Shown here piece after piece: positions 7,948 to 14,190 of a stretch of DNA of 14,190 bases. Source of the DNA: JAPHTQ01 sp046484535 (lineage in GTDB: Bacteria > Pseudomonadota > Gammaproteobacteria > Thiohalomonadales > Thiohalomonadaceae); NCBI GenBank assembly GCA_046484535.1, contig JAWOIT010000115.1, positions 1-14,190 on the forward strand, written 5' to 3'. Numbering within the stretch: the first letter of the stretch is position 1; each line of letters begins with the position of its first letter. The position numbers were made by a program, and so were the translations under genes. The notes beneath the pieces are model-generated. The model was given only the letters and a program-made list of their open reading frames with translations. It was not told where the DNA came from and did no database searches.

Positions 7948-7992
7948 ATGGTTATTCGCGCTGGACGGCGCATACTTAACAACAACGAGTAA
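7948..7992 (+). CDS. Candidate 14-aa leader peptide upstream of the Mla-like operon
   Basis: ATG 7948 follows a strong Shine-Dalgarno (GAGGGAGG at 7936-7943) and opens a 14-codon ORF, MVIRAGRRILNNNE, ending in TAA at 7990-7992. It lies in the same reading frame as the STAS-MlaE gene, whose ATG 8056 begins 63 nt after this stop and has no visible Shine-Dalgarno. It may be a genuine leader peptide that allows reinitiation. It may also be a true upstream start disrupted by a nonsense mutation or sequencing error, or an accident. The ribosome site is seen directly; translation is inferred. Confidence 0.4.
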   Translation: MVIRAGRRILNNNE

Positions 7993-8055
7993 ACCAATAC
8001 CGTCTTTGTTTTGTGTGAGCGGGCGAATGAACATTACTTACAGACCATAAAACAG

Positions 8056-9225
8056 ATGGCGAGATCGGACGATGACAAAGTGACTGAGCGCTCCTCGCTA
8101 TCGTCTGGACGACTGCGTCTGACTGAAACGCCGGAGGGCCTCTGCCTCACCATTAGCGGCGACTGGACACTGCCGCACTATTCCGCCCTGCGAAAAGCCG
8201 TGGCGGAACTGTCACTGGATACCGACACGCCCGTGCGCCTCAGTCTGGACGGACTCGGTGAACTGGACACCTCCGGTGCCACACTCCTCGCCGAATTGCT
8301 TGGCAGCGAACGTCTGCAGGCACTGCCTGAGACTACCCCGGACCTCCCGGCTGAACGTCGCCGTTTGCTCATTGCCGTGGACAAAGCACGACTACAGCCG
8401 ACAACCAGGGCACACGAGCCCACCTATTTCCTCGGAGACATCCTTGCGCAAGTCGGGACTGCTACGGAAGCGGTGTGGCGTCATTCTGTTACGCTGATGG
8501 ATTTTATGGGAAAGGTACTGTTGACCTTTTCACATGTGGCGCCTTTTCCGCGACGCTGGCGCATCACGGCACTGGTCAACCAGATCGAGCAGACCGGCCT
8601 CAACGCCGTTCCCATTGTCGCCCTGCTAACCTTTTTGGTAGGGGCGGTCGTAGGCCTGCTTGGCGCCACGGTGCTTAGCGACTTTGGAATCACAATCTAT
8701 ACGGTTGACCTGGTGGCCTATTCATTCATGCGTGAATTCGGTGTGCTGCTCACCGCCATTATGCTTGCCGGACGCACAGCCAGCGCCTTTACCGCGCAAA
8801 TCGGCTCGATGAAGGCGAATGAAGAGCTGGACGCCTTGCGCGTTCAGGGTCTGGACCCACTTGAATTGCTGGTGCTGCCCAGGACTGTGGCGCTGATGCT
8901 GACGCTGCCCCTGCTGACCTTCATTGCCGTGATCTCGGGGCTGACCGGCGGGGCCGTCGTCTCCTACATGACACTCGATATTCCCGTTGCACGCTACCTT
9001 GAAATCGTCAACGCCGTCCCCTTGCGCCACTTTCTTGTCGGGTTATGCAAAGCACCGCTGTTCGCCTTCGTTATTGCCCTGATTGGCTGCCTTGAGGGCT
9101 TCAAGTCAGGCGCCGGCGCCGAATCCGTCGGCTTGCACACGACCTCAAGCGTGGTGCAATCGATCTTCATGGTGATCCTGCTGGATGCCCTGGCGGCGCT
9201 GTTCTTTATGGAGATTGGCTGGTAA
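8056..9225 (+). CDS. STAS-MlaE fusion, phospholipid ABC transporter permease
   Basis: This is the permease of an Mla-type lipid transporter with a fused N-terminal STAS domain. From ATG 8056 it has 389 residues. The STAS part (~18-95) carries ELDTSGATLL, whose D71-T72-S73-G74 matches the conserved loop of MlaB-like domains. The C-terminal MlaE domain (~150-389) shows five to six hydrophobic segments and the family signature EELDALRVQG (~256-265). In E. coli MlaB and MlaE are separate chains; here one protein should supply both. The reading frame is open upstream to a TTG at 8011, but neither start has a clear Shine-Dalgarno, so the start is uncertain. The stop TAA shares its last A with the ATPase start (TAATG), implying coupling. 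It is the first main gene of a four-gene operon. Confidence 0.9.
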   Translation: MARSDDDKVTERSSLSSGRLRLTETPEGLCLTISGDWTLPHYSALRKAVAELSLDTDTPVRLSLDGLGELDTSGATLLAELLGSERLQALPETTPDLPAERRRLLIAVDKARLQPTTRAHEPTYFLGDILAQVGTATEAVWRHSVTLMDFMGKVLLTFSHVAPFPRRWRITALVNQIEQTGLNAVPIVALLTFLVGAVVGLLGATVLSDFGITIYTVDLVAYSFMREFGVLLTAIMLAGRTASAFTAQIGSMKANEELDALRVQGLDPLELLVLPRTVALMLTLPLLTFIAVISGLTGGAVVSYMTLDIPVARYLEIVNAVPLRHFLVGLCKAPLFAFVIALIGCLEGFKSGAGAESVGLHTTSSVVQSIFMVILLDALAALFFMEIGW

Positions 9226-10031
9226 TGGACAGTGACAACGGCACGCTCGACGAGCCCCTTATCCAGGTGCGGGGGCTGTGTAACCGTTTCGGTGCGAATG
9301 TGGTGCATGAAAACCTGGATATCGACCTCTACAGGGGCGAGATCCTCGGCGTGGTTGGCGGCTCGGGGACGGGGAAGTCCGTGCTTCTTCGCAGCATCGT
9401 AGGACTGCATCGACCGACCGCCGGAAAAATACGTTTTTTAGGTCAGGATCTGTACAGCCTGTCCATGCCACGCGGGGCAGAGCTTATACGCCGAAGCGGC
9501 GTACTCTTCCAGAAGGGAGCGCTGTTCTCTTCGTTGACCACACTTGAGAATATTATGCTGCCGTTGCGCGAACACACCACCCTGTCGTGCGAGGAGGCCG
9601 AGTCACTGGCATGGGTTAAACTCGCGCTGGCCGGTCTGCCGCCGGAGTCGGCGCCGCTTTATCCGGCAGAACTTTCCGGCGGCATGGTCAAGCGTGCCGC
9701 GCTGGCCCGCGCCTTGGCGCTGGAACCTCAATTACTGTTTCTCGACGAACCCACCGGCGGGCTCGACCCTATCGGCGCCGCCGCCTTCGATCGACTACTA
9801 TTAACCTTGCGCGATGCCTTCGGATTCAGCGTATTTCTGGTCACCCATGATGTGGACACCTTGTATACCACCTGCGACCGGATCGCGGTCCTGTCCGACA
9901 AACGCGTGCTGGTCAGCGGCACACTCGAGGAGGTGGCGAGCTGTGAAGATCCGTGGGTGCAGGAGTATTTCCATGGTCCTCGCGGCCATGCCGCCCAACA
10001 GGCCGCCCAATCCCCCGGGGAGACTCGATAA
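9225..10031 (+). CDS. MlaF-type ABC transporter ATPase
   Basis: This 268-aa cytosolic nucleotide-binding subunit powers the lipid transporter formed with the STAS-MlaE permease. All ATPase motifs are present: Walker A GGSGTGKS (45-52), Q-loop Q96 (LFQKGALF), signature LSGGM (150-154), Walker B LLFLDEP (170-176) and switch histidine H208 (VTHD). The stretch LSGGMVKRAALARALALEP resembles MlaF/Ttg2A rather than general importer ATPases. The start ATG overlaps the permease stop by one base and the stop TAA abuts the next start directly, so the operon is tightly coupled. The C-terminal ~15 residues are a Gln/Ala-rich tail without motif. The gene symbol is withheld because the operon is not the canonical mla operon. 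Confidence 0.93.
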   Translation: MDSDNGTLDEPLIQVRGLCNRFGANVVHENLDIDLYRGEILGVVGGSGTGKSVLLRSIVGLHRPTAGKIRFLGQDLYSLSMPRGAELIRRSGVLFQKGALFSSLTTLENIMLPLREHTTLSCEEAESLAWVKLALAGLPPESAPLYPAELSGGMVKRAALARALALEPQLLFLDEPTGGLDPIGAAAFDRLLLTLRDAFGFSVFLVTHDVDTLYTTCDRIAVLSDKRVLVSGTLEEVASCEDPWVQEYFHGPRGHAAQQAAQSPGETR

Positions 10032-10949
10032 ATGGAAACGCGTGCACACCATATCCTCATAGGCCTGTTCACCGTTGTGGTGGTCGCCGGGGCGATGTGG
10101 TTCATCCTGTGGTTGTCCAAAAGCGGTCCTTCGGAGGACTCTGCTGTCTACGACATCATATTCCGCGAGTCGGTCACCGGTCTGTCGATGGGCAGCCGGG
10201 TACTTTACAGCGGCATCCACGTAGGAGCGGTGAAACGCATACAGATCGATCCCGACAATCCGCGCCAGGTGGTCGCACGAATTCAGGTAGCCGACACAAC
10301 CCCCGTCAACCAGGACACCCGCGCCGAACTGATCCTGGCCAATATCACCGGCGCATCCGAGATCCAGTTGTTCGGCGGATCGAATGATAGCCCGCCGCTC
10401 GAGAGCGATGATGAAACCGTACCGAGAATCGTTGCCGATCCCTCCCGTCTGGCCCGCTTGTCGGAAACAGCCGCGGAATTACTCAAGGATCTCTCCACCC
10501 TTATTGAAAAGGGTAATTTGGTGCTGTCGGAGGAGAACACAACGAACCTCTCAAACAGCCTCCACAATATCAACGCGTTAACCGGCATACTGGCGGACCA
10601 GGACGACGGGGTTAAGAACGGGATGCAGAAACTATCCCGGCTCAGCCGGGAAGTTGAACAACTGCTGAATAAATTTCATGCACTGGTCGATAACCAGGGA
10701 GAAACGCTGATGTCCAACGGAGTGAGGACCTCCGCCTCGCTGCAAAGGAGCACAGCCAAACTGGAGCAAATGCTGGATGAAAATGAGGAGGCTTTCGCTG
10801 ACGGAATCGAGGGGCTTAGGGACATTGGCCCGGCGCTCGATGAACTACGCAGCACCATGGCGACTCTGAGTGAAGTGGTGCGTCGGTTTGACCGGGATCC
10901 GGGCAGCTACCTTTTCAACCGTGAGCCGGTCAGGGAGTTTCAGCCATGA
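10032..10949 (+). CDS. MCE-domain (MlaD-like) substrate-binding protein
   Basis: This 305-aa protein has a single N-terminal membrane anchor (~8-28) and one MCE domain (~37-116), typified by the segments VTGLSMGSRVLYSGIHVG and LILANITGASEIQLFGG. The rest (~135-285) is helical with heptad-like leucines, suggesting a periplasmic coiled coil. MCE proteins form hexameric lipid-binding rings on the periplasmic side of MlaFE-type transporters. The long helical tail is longer than in E. coli MlaD (183 aa) and could form a needle or tube towards the outer membrane, as in PqiB-like proteins. The gene begins immediately after the ATPase stop and overlaps the lipoprotein gene by 4 bp (ATGA). Confidence 0.9.
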   Translation: METRAHHILIGLFTVVVVAGAMWFILWLSKSGPSEDSAVYDIIFRESVTGLSMGSRVLYSGIHVGAVKRIQIDPDNPRQVVARIQVADTTPVNQDTRAELILANITGASEIQLFGGSNDSPPLESDDETVPRIVADPSRLARLSETAAELLKDLSTLIEKGNLVLSEENTTNLSNSLHNINALTGILADQDDGVKNGMQKLSRLSREVEQLLNKFHALVDNQGETLMSNGVRTSASLQRSTAKLEQMLDENEEAFADGIEGLRDIGPALDELRSTMATLSEVVRRFDRDPGSYLFNREPVREFQP

Positions 10950-11554
10950 ACCGACCGTGGCCATCTTTGCGTTGGGGCTATCTGATTCTTGCAGCCGGTT
11001 TGAGTTCCTGCAGCGTCCTTCCTGAATCATCACCTCACGATATCTACCGGCTGCCGCCATCCTCTGTCACCGCCTCCGAGGGGGAGGGTTCGGAACTAGC
11101 CTTGCGCATCAACACGCCGTCGGCGGATGCTCTCCTGAGCAGCACACGGATCGTGGTCATCCCGGACGGCAACAGAGTCAGTGTCTATCAAGGGGTCCGC
11201 TGGCGCTCTCCTGCGCCGGTGCTGTGGCGCGACCATCTTCTTGAGGCCTTTCAGAACGATGGACGGATTGTCCGGCTCAGCAGCTCAGCGGAAAGACTCC
11301 GGGCCGACATCGAGATCGGCGGAATACTGCAGGCTTTTCAGACCGAATACCGGGCGGGCGTTCCCGAAGTGGTGATCCGCCTGGACGCACGACTGGTAGA
11401 GAGCACCGGCAAACGTATCCTCGCCAGCCGACGCTTTGTTATTAAGGAGGCGGTAAACAGCACACGTGTGCCGGACGTGGTCGCCGCTTTCGGCCGCGCA
11501 AGCGATGCAATGGCCAAGGCGCTGATCGACTGGACTTTACTGCATGCGAAATAA
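10946..11554 (+). CDS. ABC-type transport auxiliary lipoprotein, PqiC family (ABC_trans_aux)
   Basis: This 202-aa lipoprotein has a signal peptide ending in the lipobox LSSC with lipidated C22. Serine rather than aspartate follows, consistent with outer membrane sorting. The mature part begins with PESSPHDIYRLPPSS and contains VVIPDGNRVSVYQGVRWRSP, typical of the ABC_trans_aux/PqiC (formerly DUF330) family. PqiC is the outer membrane partner of the PqiAB lipid transporter. Its presence as the last gene here makes it the probable outer membrane end of this STAS-MlaE/MlaF/MCE system, in place of the MlaC carrier and MlaA. The start overlaps the MCE gene stop by 4 bp. A hairpin terminator candidate lies ~27 bp after the stop. 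Confidence 0.87.
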   Translation: MNRPWPSLRWGYLILAAGLSSCSVLPESSPHDIYRLPPSSVTASEGEGSELALRINTPSADALLSSTRIVVIPDGNRVSVYQGVRWRSPAPVLWRDHLLEAFQNDGRIVRLSSSAERLRADIEIGGILQAFQTEYRAGVPEVVIRLDARLVESTGKRILASRRFVIKEAVNSTRVPDVVAAFGRASDAMAKALIDWTLLHAK

Positions 11555-11581
11555 CACACTGTTTATCCGGCACGAGTACGC

Positions 11582-11602
11582 AGCGCCATTCGAAAGGGCG
11601 CT
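11582..11602 (+). terminator. Candidate intrinsic terminator of the Mla-like operon
   Basis: A perfect 6-bp stem AGCGCC/GGCGCT encloses a 9-nt loop that may form two extra TT/AA pairs. It is followed by a pyrimidine tract (CTTCCCTT). It lies 27 bp after the lipoprotein stop and before the converging LysR stop. The T tract is weak and there is none on the minus-strand side, so it is assigned to the plus strand. Confidence 0.45.
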
Positions 11603-11608
11603 CTTCCC

Positions 11609-12544
11609 TTAGAGGCCGTTGTCCAGCACACCCGCTTCATTGAGAAATTCCGGATCCATCATTTCAATGAATCGCCGTGCCTGCGGCGAGAGAAATTTAC
11701 CCTTGCGCATGACGATACCGTAGCTGCGTCCGGGGAAATAGTGCTCAAGCGGGATGCGCGCGACACGGTCGGTATCGGTGAGGCAAACATCACTGACGAT
11801 GGAAATTCCCAGCCCCAGCTCTACATATTTTTTTATCACCTCCCAGCCGCCGGCTTCCAGTGCAACCTTGAAGCCGACGTTGTGCTGGCTGAACACCGTC
11901 TTGACCGTACCCCAGGTGGATAGATGACGCGGCGGCAGGATAAGCCCGTAAGGGCTGATCTCCTCAAGGCGAATATTCTCGCGCCCGGCAAGCGGGTGAT
12001 CCCGGGGGGTGATCAACACCGTTTCGTAGGTCACATTGGGGCGGTAGATGATATCTTCCGGCACCTCCAGCATGGAGCCGACGGCAAAATCCGCCTCATC
12101 GGCACGCAGCAGCGCCATGCCGTCACGCCCGGTCACGTTGTGCAGTTTGATCCGAATACGCGGATAGGCCTCGGCGAACTTCTTAATCCACTCGGGAAGA
12201 ATGTAGAGGATGGTCGACTCTCCCGCGGCGATATTAAGCTCCCCCGACTCAAGCTTGCCGTATTGCGCCGAGAAGCTCTCCTTGAGCTTATCGATTCCCT
12301 CCACCAACGGAATAGCCAGTTGATAGAGGATCTCCCCTTCCGGGGTCAGCTTGATATGTGGTCCGCGACGCTCGAACAGGGTGATGTCCATCTCCCGCTC
12401 CAGCGCCTGAATCTGCAGGGTCACGGAAGGTTGGCTGAGAAACAGCTCCTCCGCCGCCACGGAGATGCTGCCGCTGCGGGCGGCGAAGCAAAAGGCGCGG
12501 AGCTGTTTCAGTCGATTCTGTTTATAGTAAGGTGGCGCAGGCAT
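11609..12544 (-). CDS. LysR-type transcriptional regulator
   Basis: This is a regulator of the LysR family, 311 aa from ATG 12544; the frame continues eight codons further to a GTG at 12568. The N-terminal winged helix-turn-helix (~residues 13-70) includes SGSISVAAEELFLSQPSVTL and the usual FERRG turn. The rest is the two-lobed periplasmic-binding-protein-like effector domain. No strong Shine-Dalgarno marks either start, and ATG was chosen as the stronger codon. It is transcribed divergently from ppsA across a 192-bp spacer, so it probably regulates ppsA, itself, or both. LysR regulators are usually autorepressors and activators of the divergent gene. The inducer cannot be named. Overall it reads like CysB/CbbR-type regulators, but I do not assign a subfamily. 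Confidence 0.9.
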   Translation of the reverse strand: MPAPPYYKQNRLKQLRAFCFAARSGSISVAAEELFLSQPSVTLQIQALEREMDITLFERRGPHIKLTPEGEILYQLAIPLVEGIDKLKESFSAQYGKLESGELNIAAGESTILYILPEWIKKFAEAYPRIRIKLHNVTGRDGMALLRADEADFAVGSMLEVPEDIIYRPNVTYETVLITPRDHPLAGRENIRLEEISPYGLILPPRHLSTWGTVKTVFSQHNVGFKVALEAGGWEVIKKYVELGLGISIVSDVCLTDTDRVARIPLEHYFPGRSYGIVMRKGKFLSPQARRFIEMMDPEFLNEAGVLDNGL

Positions 12545-12561
12545 CACAATAAACCATTCTG

Positions 12562-12590
12562 TTGACACTCACTCACAATATATCACTAAT
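12562..12590 (+). promoter_or_regulatory. Candidate sigma-70 promoter facing ppsA
   Basis: A perfect -35 hexamer TTGACA (12562-12567) is followed after 17 bp by ACTAAT (12585-12590), a weak -10. Transcription would start near 12597 and leave a leader of ~140 nt before ppsA. The -35 overlaps the leader or N-terminal codons of the divergent LysR gene. Confidence 0.3.
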
Positions 12591-12618
12591 CGGTAACCCG
12601 ACCGTTCCTATCGCCAGA

Positions 12619-12712
12619 GATATTTCCTAACATATCATCCGCTGCTGCAAAAATTTGCTACAGTGATAGCGCATCTCTACTTTCCTGGTAGCAAGCCTGC
12701 CGATAAACTATC
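12619..12712. promoter_or_regulatory. Cluster of dyads between lysR and ppsA, possible operators
   Basis: Four perfect inverted repeats lie in this stretch: GATAT-N8-ATATC (12619-12636), GCAAA-N2-TTTGC (12647-12658), TTGCTAC-N26-GTAGCAA (12655-12694) and GATA-N3-TATC (12702-12712). The density and the position in a divergent LysR-target spacer suggest regulator binding sites. They could also form structure in the ppsA leader if transcription starts near 12597. None matches a site I can name. Confidence 0.35.
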
Positions 12713-12723
12713 ATCACGACACT

Positions 12724-12730
12724 AAAGGAA
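12724..12730 (+). promoter_or_regulatory. Ribosome binding site of ppsA
   Basis: AAAGGAA lies six bases before ATG 12737. It decides the ppsA start, and the protein begins MQLVKRFAELG, about where PpsA homologues begin. Confidence 0.7.
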
Positions 12731-12736
12731 CGGGTC

Positions 12737-14190
12737 ATGCAACTTGTTAAGCGCTTCGCCGAGCTGGGTATCAAAGACGTGCCGCTTGTGGGCGGCAAAA
12801 ACGCCTCGCTGGGCGAGATGTACCGGGAACTCAAGGACGAAGGGGTTGAGGTTCCCAACGGTTTTGCCACCACCGCCGATGCCTATCGGCTCTATATTGA
12901 ACACAATAACCTCCATGAGCGCATCGCCAAAGAGCTGGGCGCCCTGGATACTACAGATGTGCGCGCCCTCGCCATTAGCGGAGCCCGCATCCGCCAGTGG
13001 ATCATGCACGGCGCCATGCCGCAACAGCTGGTGGATGAGATCCGCGAGGCCTACAAGGAGCTTGAGGCCGAGGTCGGCGATAACATCGATGTCGCGGTAC
13101 GCTCCTCCGCCACCGCCGAGGACCTGCCCAACGCCTCCTTCGCCGGGCAGCAGGAGACCTATCTCAACATCCGCGGCACCAACAACCTGCTGGCCACCTG
13201 CAAGCAGGTGTTCTCCTCATTGTTCACCGACCGCGCCATCTCCTACCGCGTCCACCAGGGTTTCGATCACATGGATGTAGCGCTCTCCATCGGTGTGCAG
13301 CAGATGGTGCGCGCTGATATCGGCGCCTCCGGAGTGATGTTCTCCATCGACACCGAGACCGGCTTTCGCGATGTGGTCTTTATCACCGCCGCCTATGGCC
13401 TGGGTGAGACGGTGGTGCAAGGCTCGGTCAATCCGGATGAATTCTACGTTTTCAAACCCACCCTGTCCCAGGGCAAGCGTCCTATCCTCAAACGGCAGCT
13501 GGGAGAGAAGGCGATCAAGATGATCTACACCTCCGACCCGATGGCCGGTATGTCCACCCGTACCGTGAATGTCGGACGCGCGGAACAGCGCAAATTCGCC
13601 ATCACCGATGAGGAGGTGCTGCAGCTGGCCCGATACGCCGCGATCATCGAAAAACACTATGACCGACCGATGGATATCGAATGGGCCAAGGACGGTAACA
13701 CCGGCAGGCTCTACATCCTGCAGGCACGCCCGGAGACCGTTCAGGCCGGCCTGGATGCAACCATGCACGAGGTCTTCCGCCTCAAGAGCCGCGGCGAGGT
13801 ACTGGCCACCGGCAAGAGCGTGGGACAGCGGATCGCCACGGGCAAGGCACGGGTGATCCTGGAGGCCTCGCAGATGCACGAGCTGCAGCCCGGCGAGGTG
13901 CTGATCACCGACATGACGGACCCGGACTGGGAGCCGGTAATGAAGGTCGCATCGGCCATCGTCACCAACCGCGGCGGGCGCACCTGTCATGCGGCAATCA
14001 TCGCCCGCGAGCTGGGCATTCCGGCGGTGGTCGGCACCGGCAATACCACCCAAACCGTCAGCACCGGCCAGACGGTCACCGTCTCCTGCGCCGAGGGGGA
14101 CACGGGCCTGGTCTACGAAGGTGAGCAGGAGTTCGAGGTGGAGAAGGTCGACCTCTCCAGACTGAAGAAGCCCAACACCAAGATCATGCT
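12737..14190 (+). CDS. ppsA: Phosphoenolpyruvate synthase (N-terminal 484 codons, 3' truncated by window)
   Basis: Phosphoenolpyruvate synthase converts pyruvate and ATP to PEP, AMP and phosphate, in the cytosol, for gluconeogenesis. The frame is open from ATG 12737 to the right edge. The N-terminal ATP-grasp domain (~10-345) shows VGGKNASLGEM, VPNGFATTADA, VRSSATAED and NASFAGQQETYLN, and QARPETV ends this half. The phosphohistidine swivel domain follows with TNRGGRTCHAAIIARELGIP; the phosphorylated histidine is H418, close to E. coli His421. The PEP/pyruvate-binding TIM barrel lies beyond the window. E. coli PpsA is 792 aa, so roughly 60% is present. No frameshift is seen. A LysR regulator is divergent upstream, where many gammaproteobacteria instead carry ppsR. 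Confidence 0.97.
   Translation, partial: MQLVKRFAELGIKDVPLVGGKNASLGEMYRELKDEGVEVPNGFATTADAYRLYIEHNNLHERIAKELGALDTTDVRALAISGARIRQWIMHGAMPQQLVDEIREAYKELEAEVGDNIDVAVRSSATAEDLPNASFAGQQETYLNIRGTNNLLATCKQVFSSLFTDRAISYRVHQGFDHMDVALSIGVQQMVRADIGASGVMFSIDTETGFRDVVFITAAYGLGETVVQGSVNPDEFYVFKPTLSQGKRPILKRQLGEKAIKMIYTSDPMAGMSTRTVNVGRAEQRKFAITDEEVLQLARYAAIIEKHYDRPMDIEWAKDGNTGRLYILQARPETVQAGLDATMHEVFRLKSRGEVLATGKSVGQRIATGKARVILEASQMHELQPGEVLITDMTDPDWEPVMKVASAIVTNRGGRTCHAAIIARELGIPAVVGTGNTTQTVSTGQTVTVSCAEGDTGLVYEGEQEFEVEKVDLSRLKKPNTKIM

Larger units (their letters stand above)
7547..8055. other. Intergenic region between divergent operons
   Basis: This 509-bp spacer separates the start of the minus-strand operon (7546) from the STAS-MlaE start (8056). 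It must contain promoters for both operons, but I see no clear sigma-70 pair in either direction. It holds an inverted repeat ACATAT-N11-ATATGT (7801-7823), a C-run beginning at 7861, a tandem TAGGC repeat (7888-7897) and a short ORF with a strong ribosome site (7948-7992). It also appears poorer in GC than the flanking genes. No convincing longer gene was found. Confidence 0.6.

Noticed and set aside
7723..8034. 103-codon minus-strand ORF in the divergent intergenic region
   Set aside because: No recognisable domain, no ribosome site noted, unusual composition, and it overlaps the leader of the plus-strand operon. An open frame of this length can occur by chance in a spacer.
8011..8055. TTG 8011 as the start of the STAS-MlaE gene
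   Set aside because: There is no Shine-Dalgarno and the added 15 residues lie before the STAS domain. ATG 8056 is preferred, although it also lacks a ribosome site.
11924..12565. 213-codon plus-strand ORF opposite the LysR gene
   Set aside because: It is antisense to a clear LysR coding sequence and has no domain-like features.
13217..14053. 278-codon minus-strand ORF opposite ppsA
   Set aside because: It is antisense to an intact, highly conserved ppsA frame in GC-rich DNA. The His/Gly/Asp-rich translation matches no family and is a codon-bias shadow.
1..14190. Mobile elements, CRISPR array, tRNA or rRNA
   Set aside because: No transposase or integrase motif, no spaced repeat array, and no tRNA or rRNA-like conserved sequence was seen on either strand.

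Overview
The window looks like a chromosomal segment of a gammaproteobacterium. It is GC-rich, tightly packed, and carries LysR, Mla/MCE-type and PpsA genes that read like gammaproteobacterial families. Placement below class level, for example among sulfur-oxidising Chromatiales-like lineages, would be a guess. No tRNA, rRNA, CRISPR array, insertion sequence or integrase is visible. Both edges cut through genes: a phosphoglucomutase missing its start on the left and a PEP synthase missing its C-terminal part on the right.

Layout, left to right. (1) 1-645 (+): C-terminal part of a PGM1-type alpha-phosphoglucomutase. (2) 764-7546 (-): a four-gene operon, transcribed right to left. Its order is a TVP38/TMEM64 (VTT) membrane protein, a 748-aa six-hairpin glycosidase-like protein, a family-4 glycosyltransferase, and an 808-aa fusion of an alkaline-phosphatase-superfamily domain with an endonuclease/exonuclease/phosphatase (EEP) domain. 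The first three genes overlap through ATGA junctions. (3) 7547-8055: a 509-bp divergent intergenic region with a 14-codon ORF behind a strong Shine-Dalgarno and a T-N11-A dyad. (4) 8056-11554 (+): a four-gene Mla/MCE lipid-transport operon. It encodes a STAS-MlaE permease fusion, an MlaF-type ATPase, a single-MCE-domain protein, and a PqiC-type (ABC_trans_aux) lipoprotein. Adjacent genes overlap or abut, and a candidate terminator follows. (5) 11609-12544 (-): a LysR-type regulator, divergent from (6) 12737 to the right edge (+), ppsA, with a dyad-rich spacer between them.

How the genes may work together. The Mla-like operon should move phospholipid between inner and outer membrane. The opposing operon has a membrane protein of a lipid-scramblase-related family, a glycosyltransferase with similarity to diacylglycerol glucosyltransferases, a glycosidase-like protein and a double phosphoesterase. 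I infer an envelope-glycolipid or phospholipid remodelling cassette. The glycosyltransferase and fusion-protein genes are the most interesting part of the window, because I do not know this four-gene combination as a described pathway. Pgm and PpsA are central carbon enzymes. Pgm could feed glucose-1-phosphate to sugar-nucleotide synthesis, but nothing in the sequence ties it to the operon.
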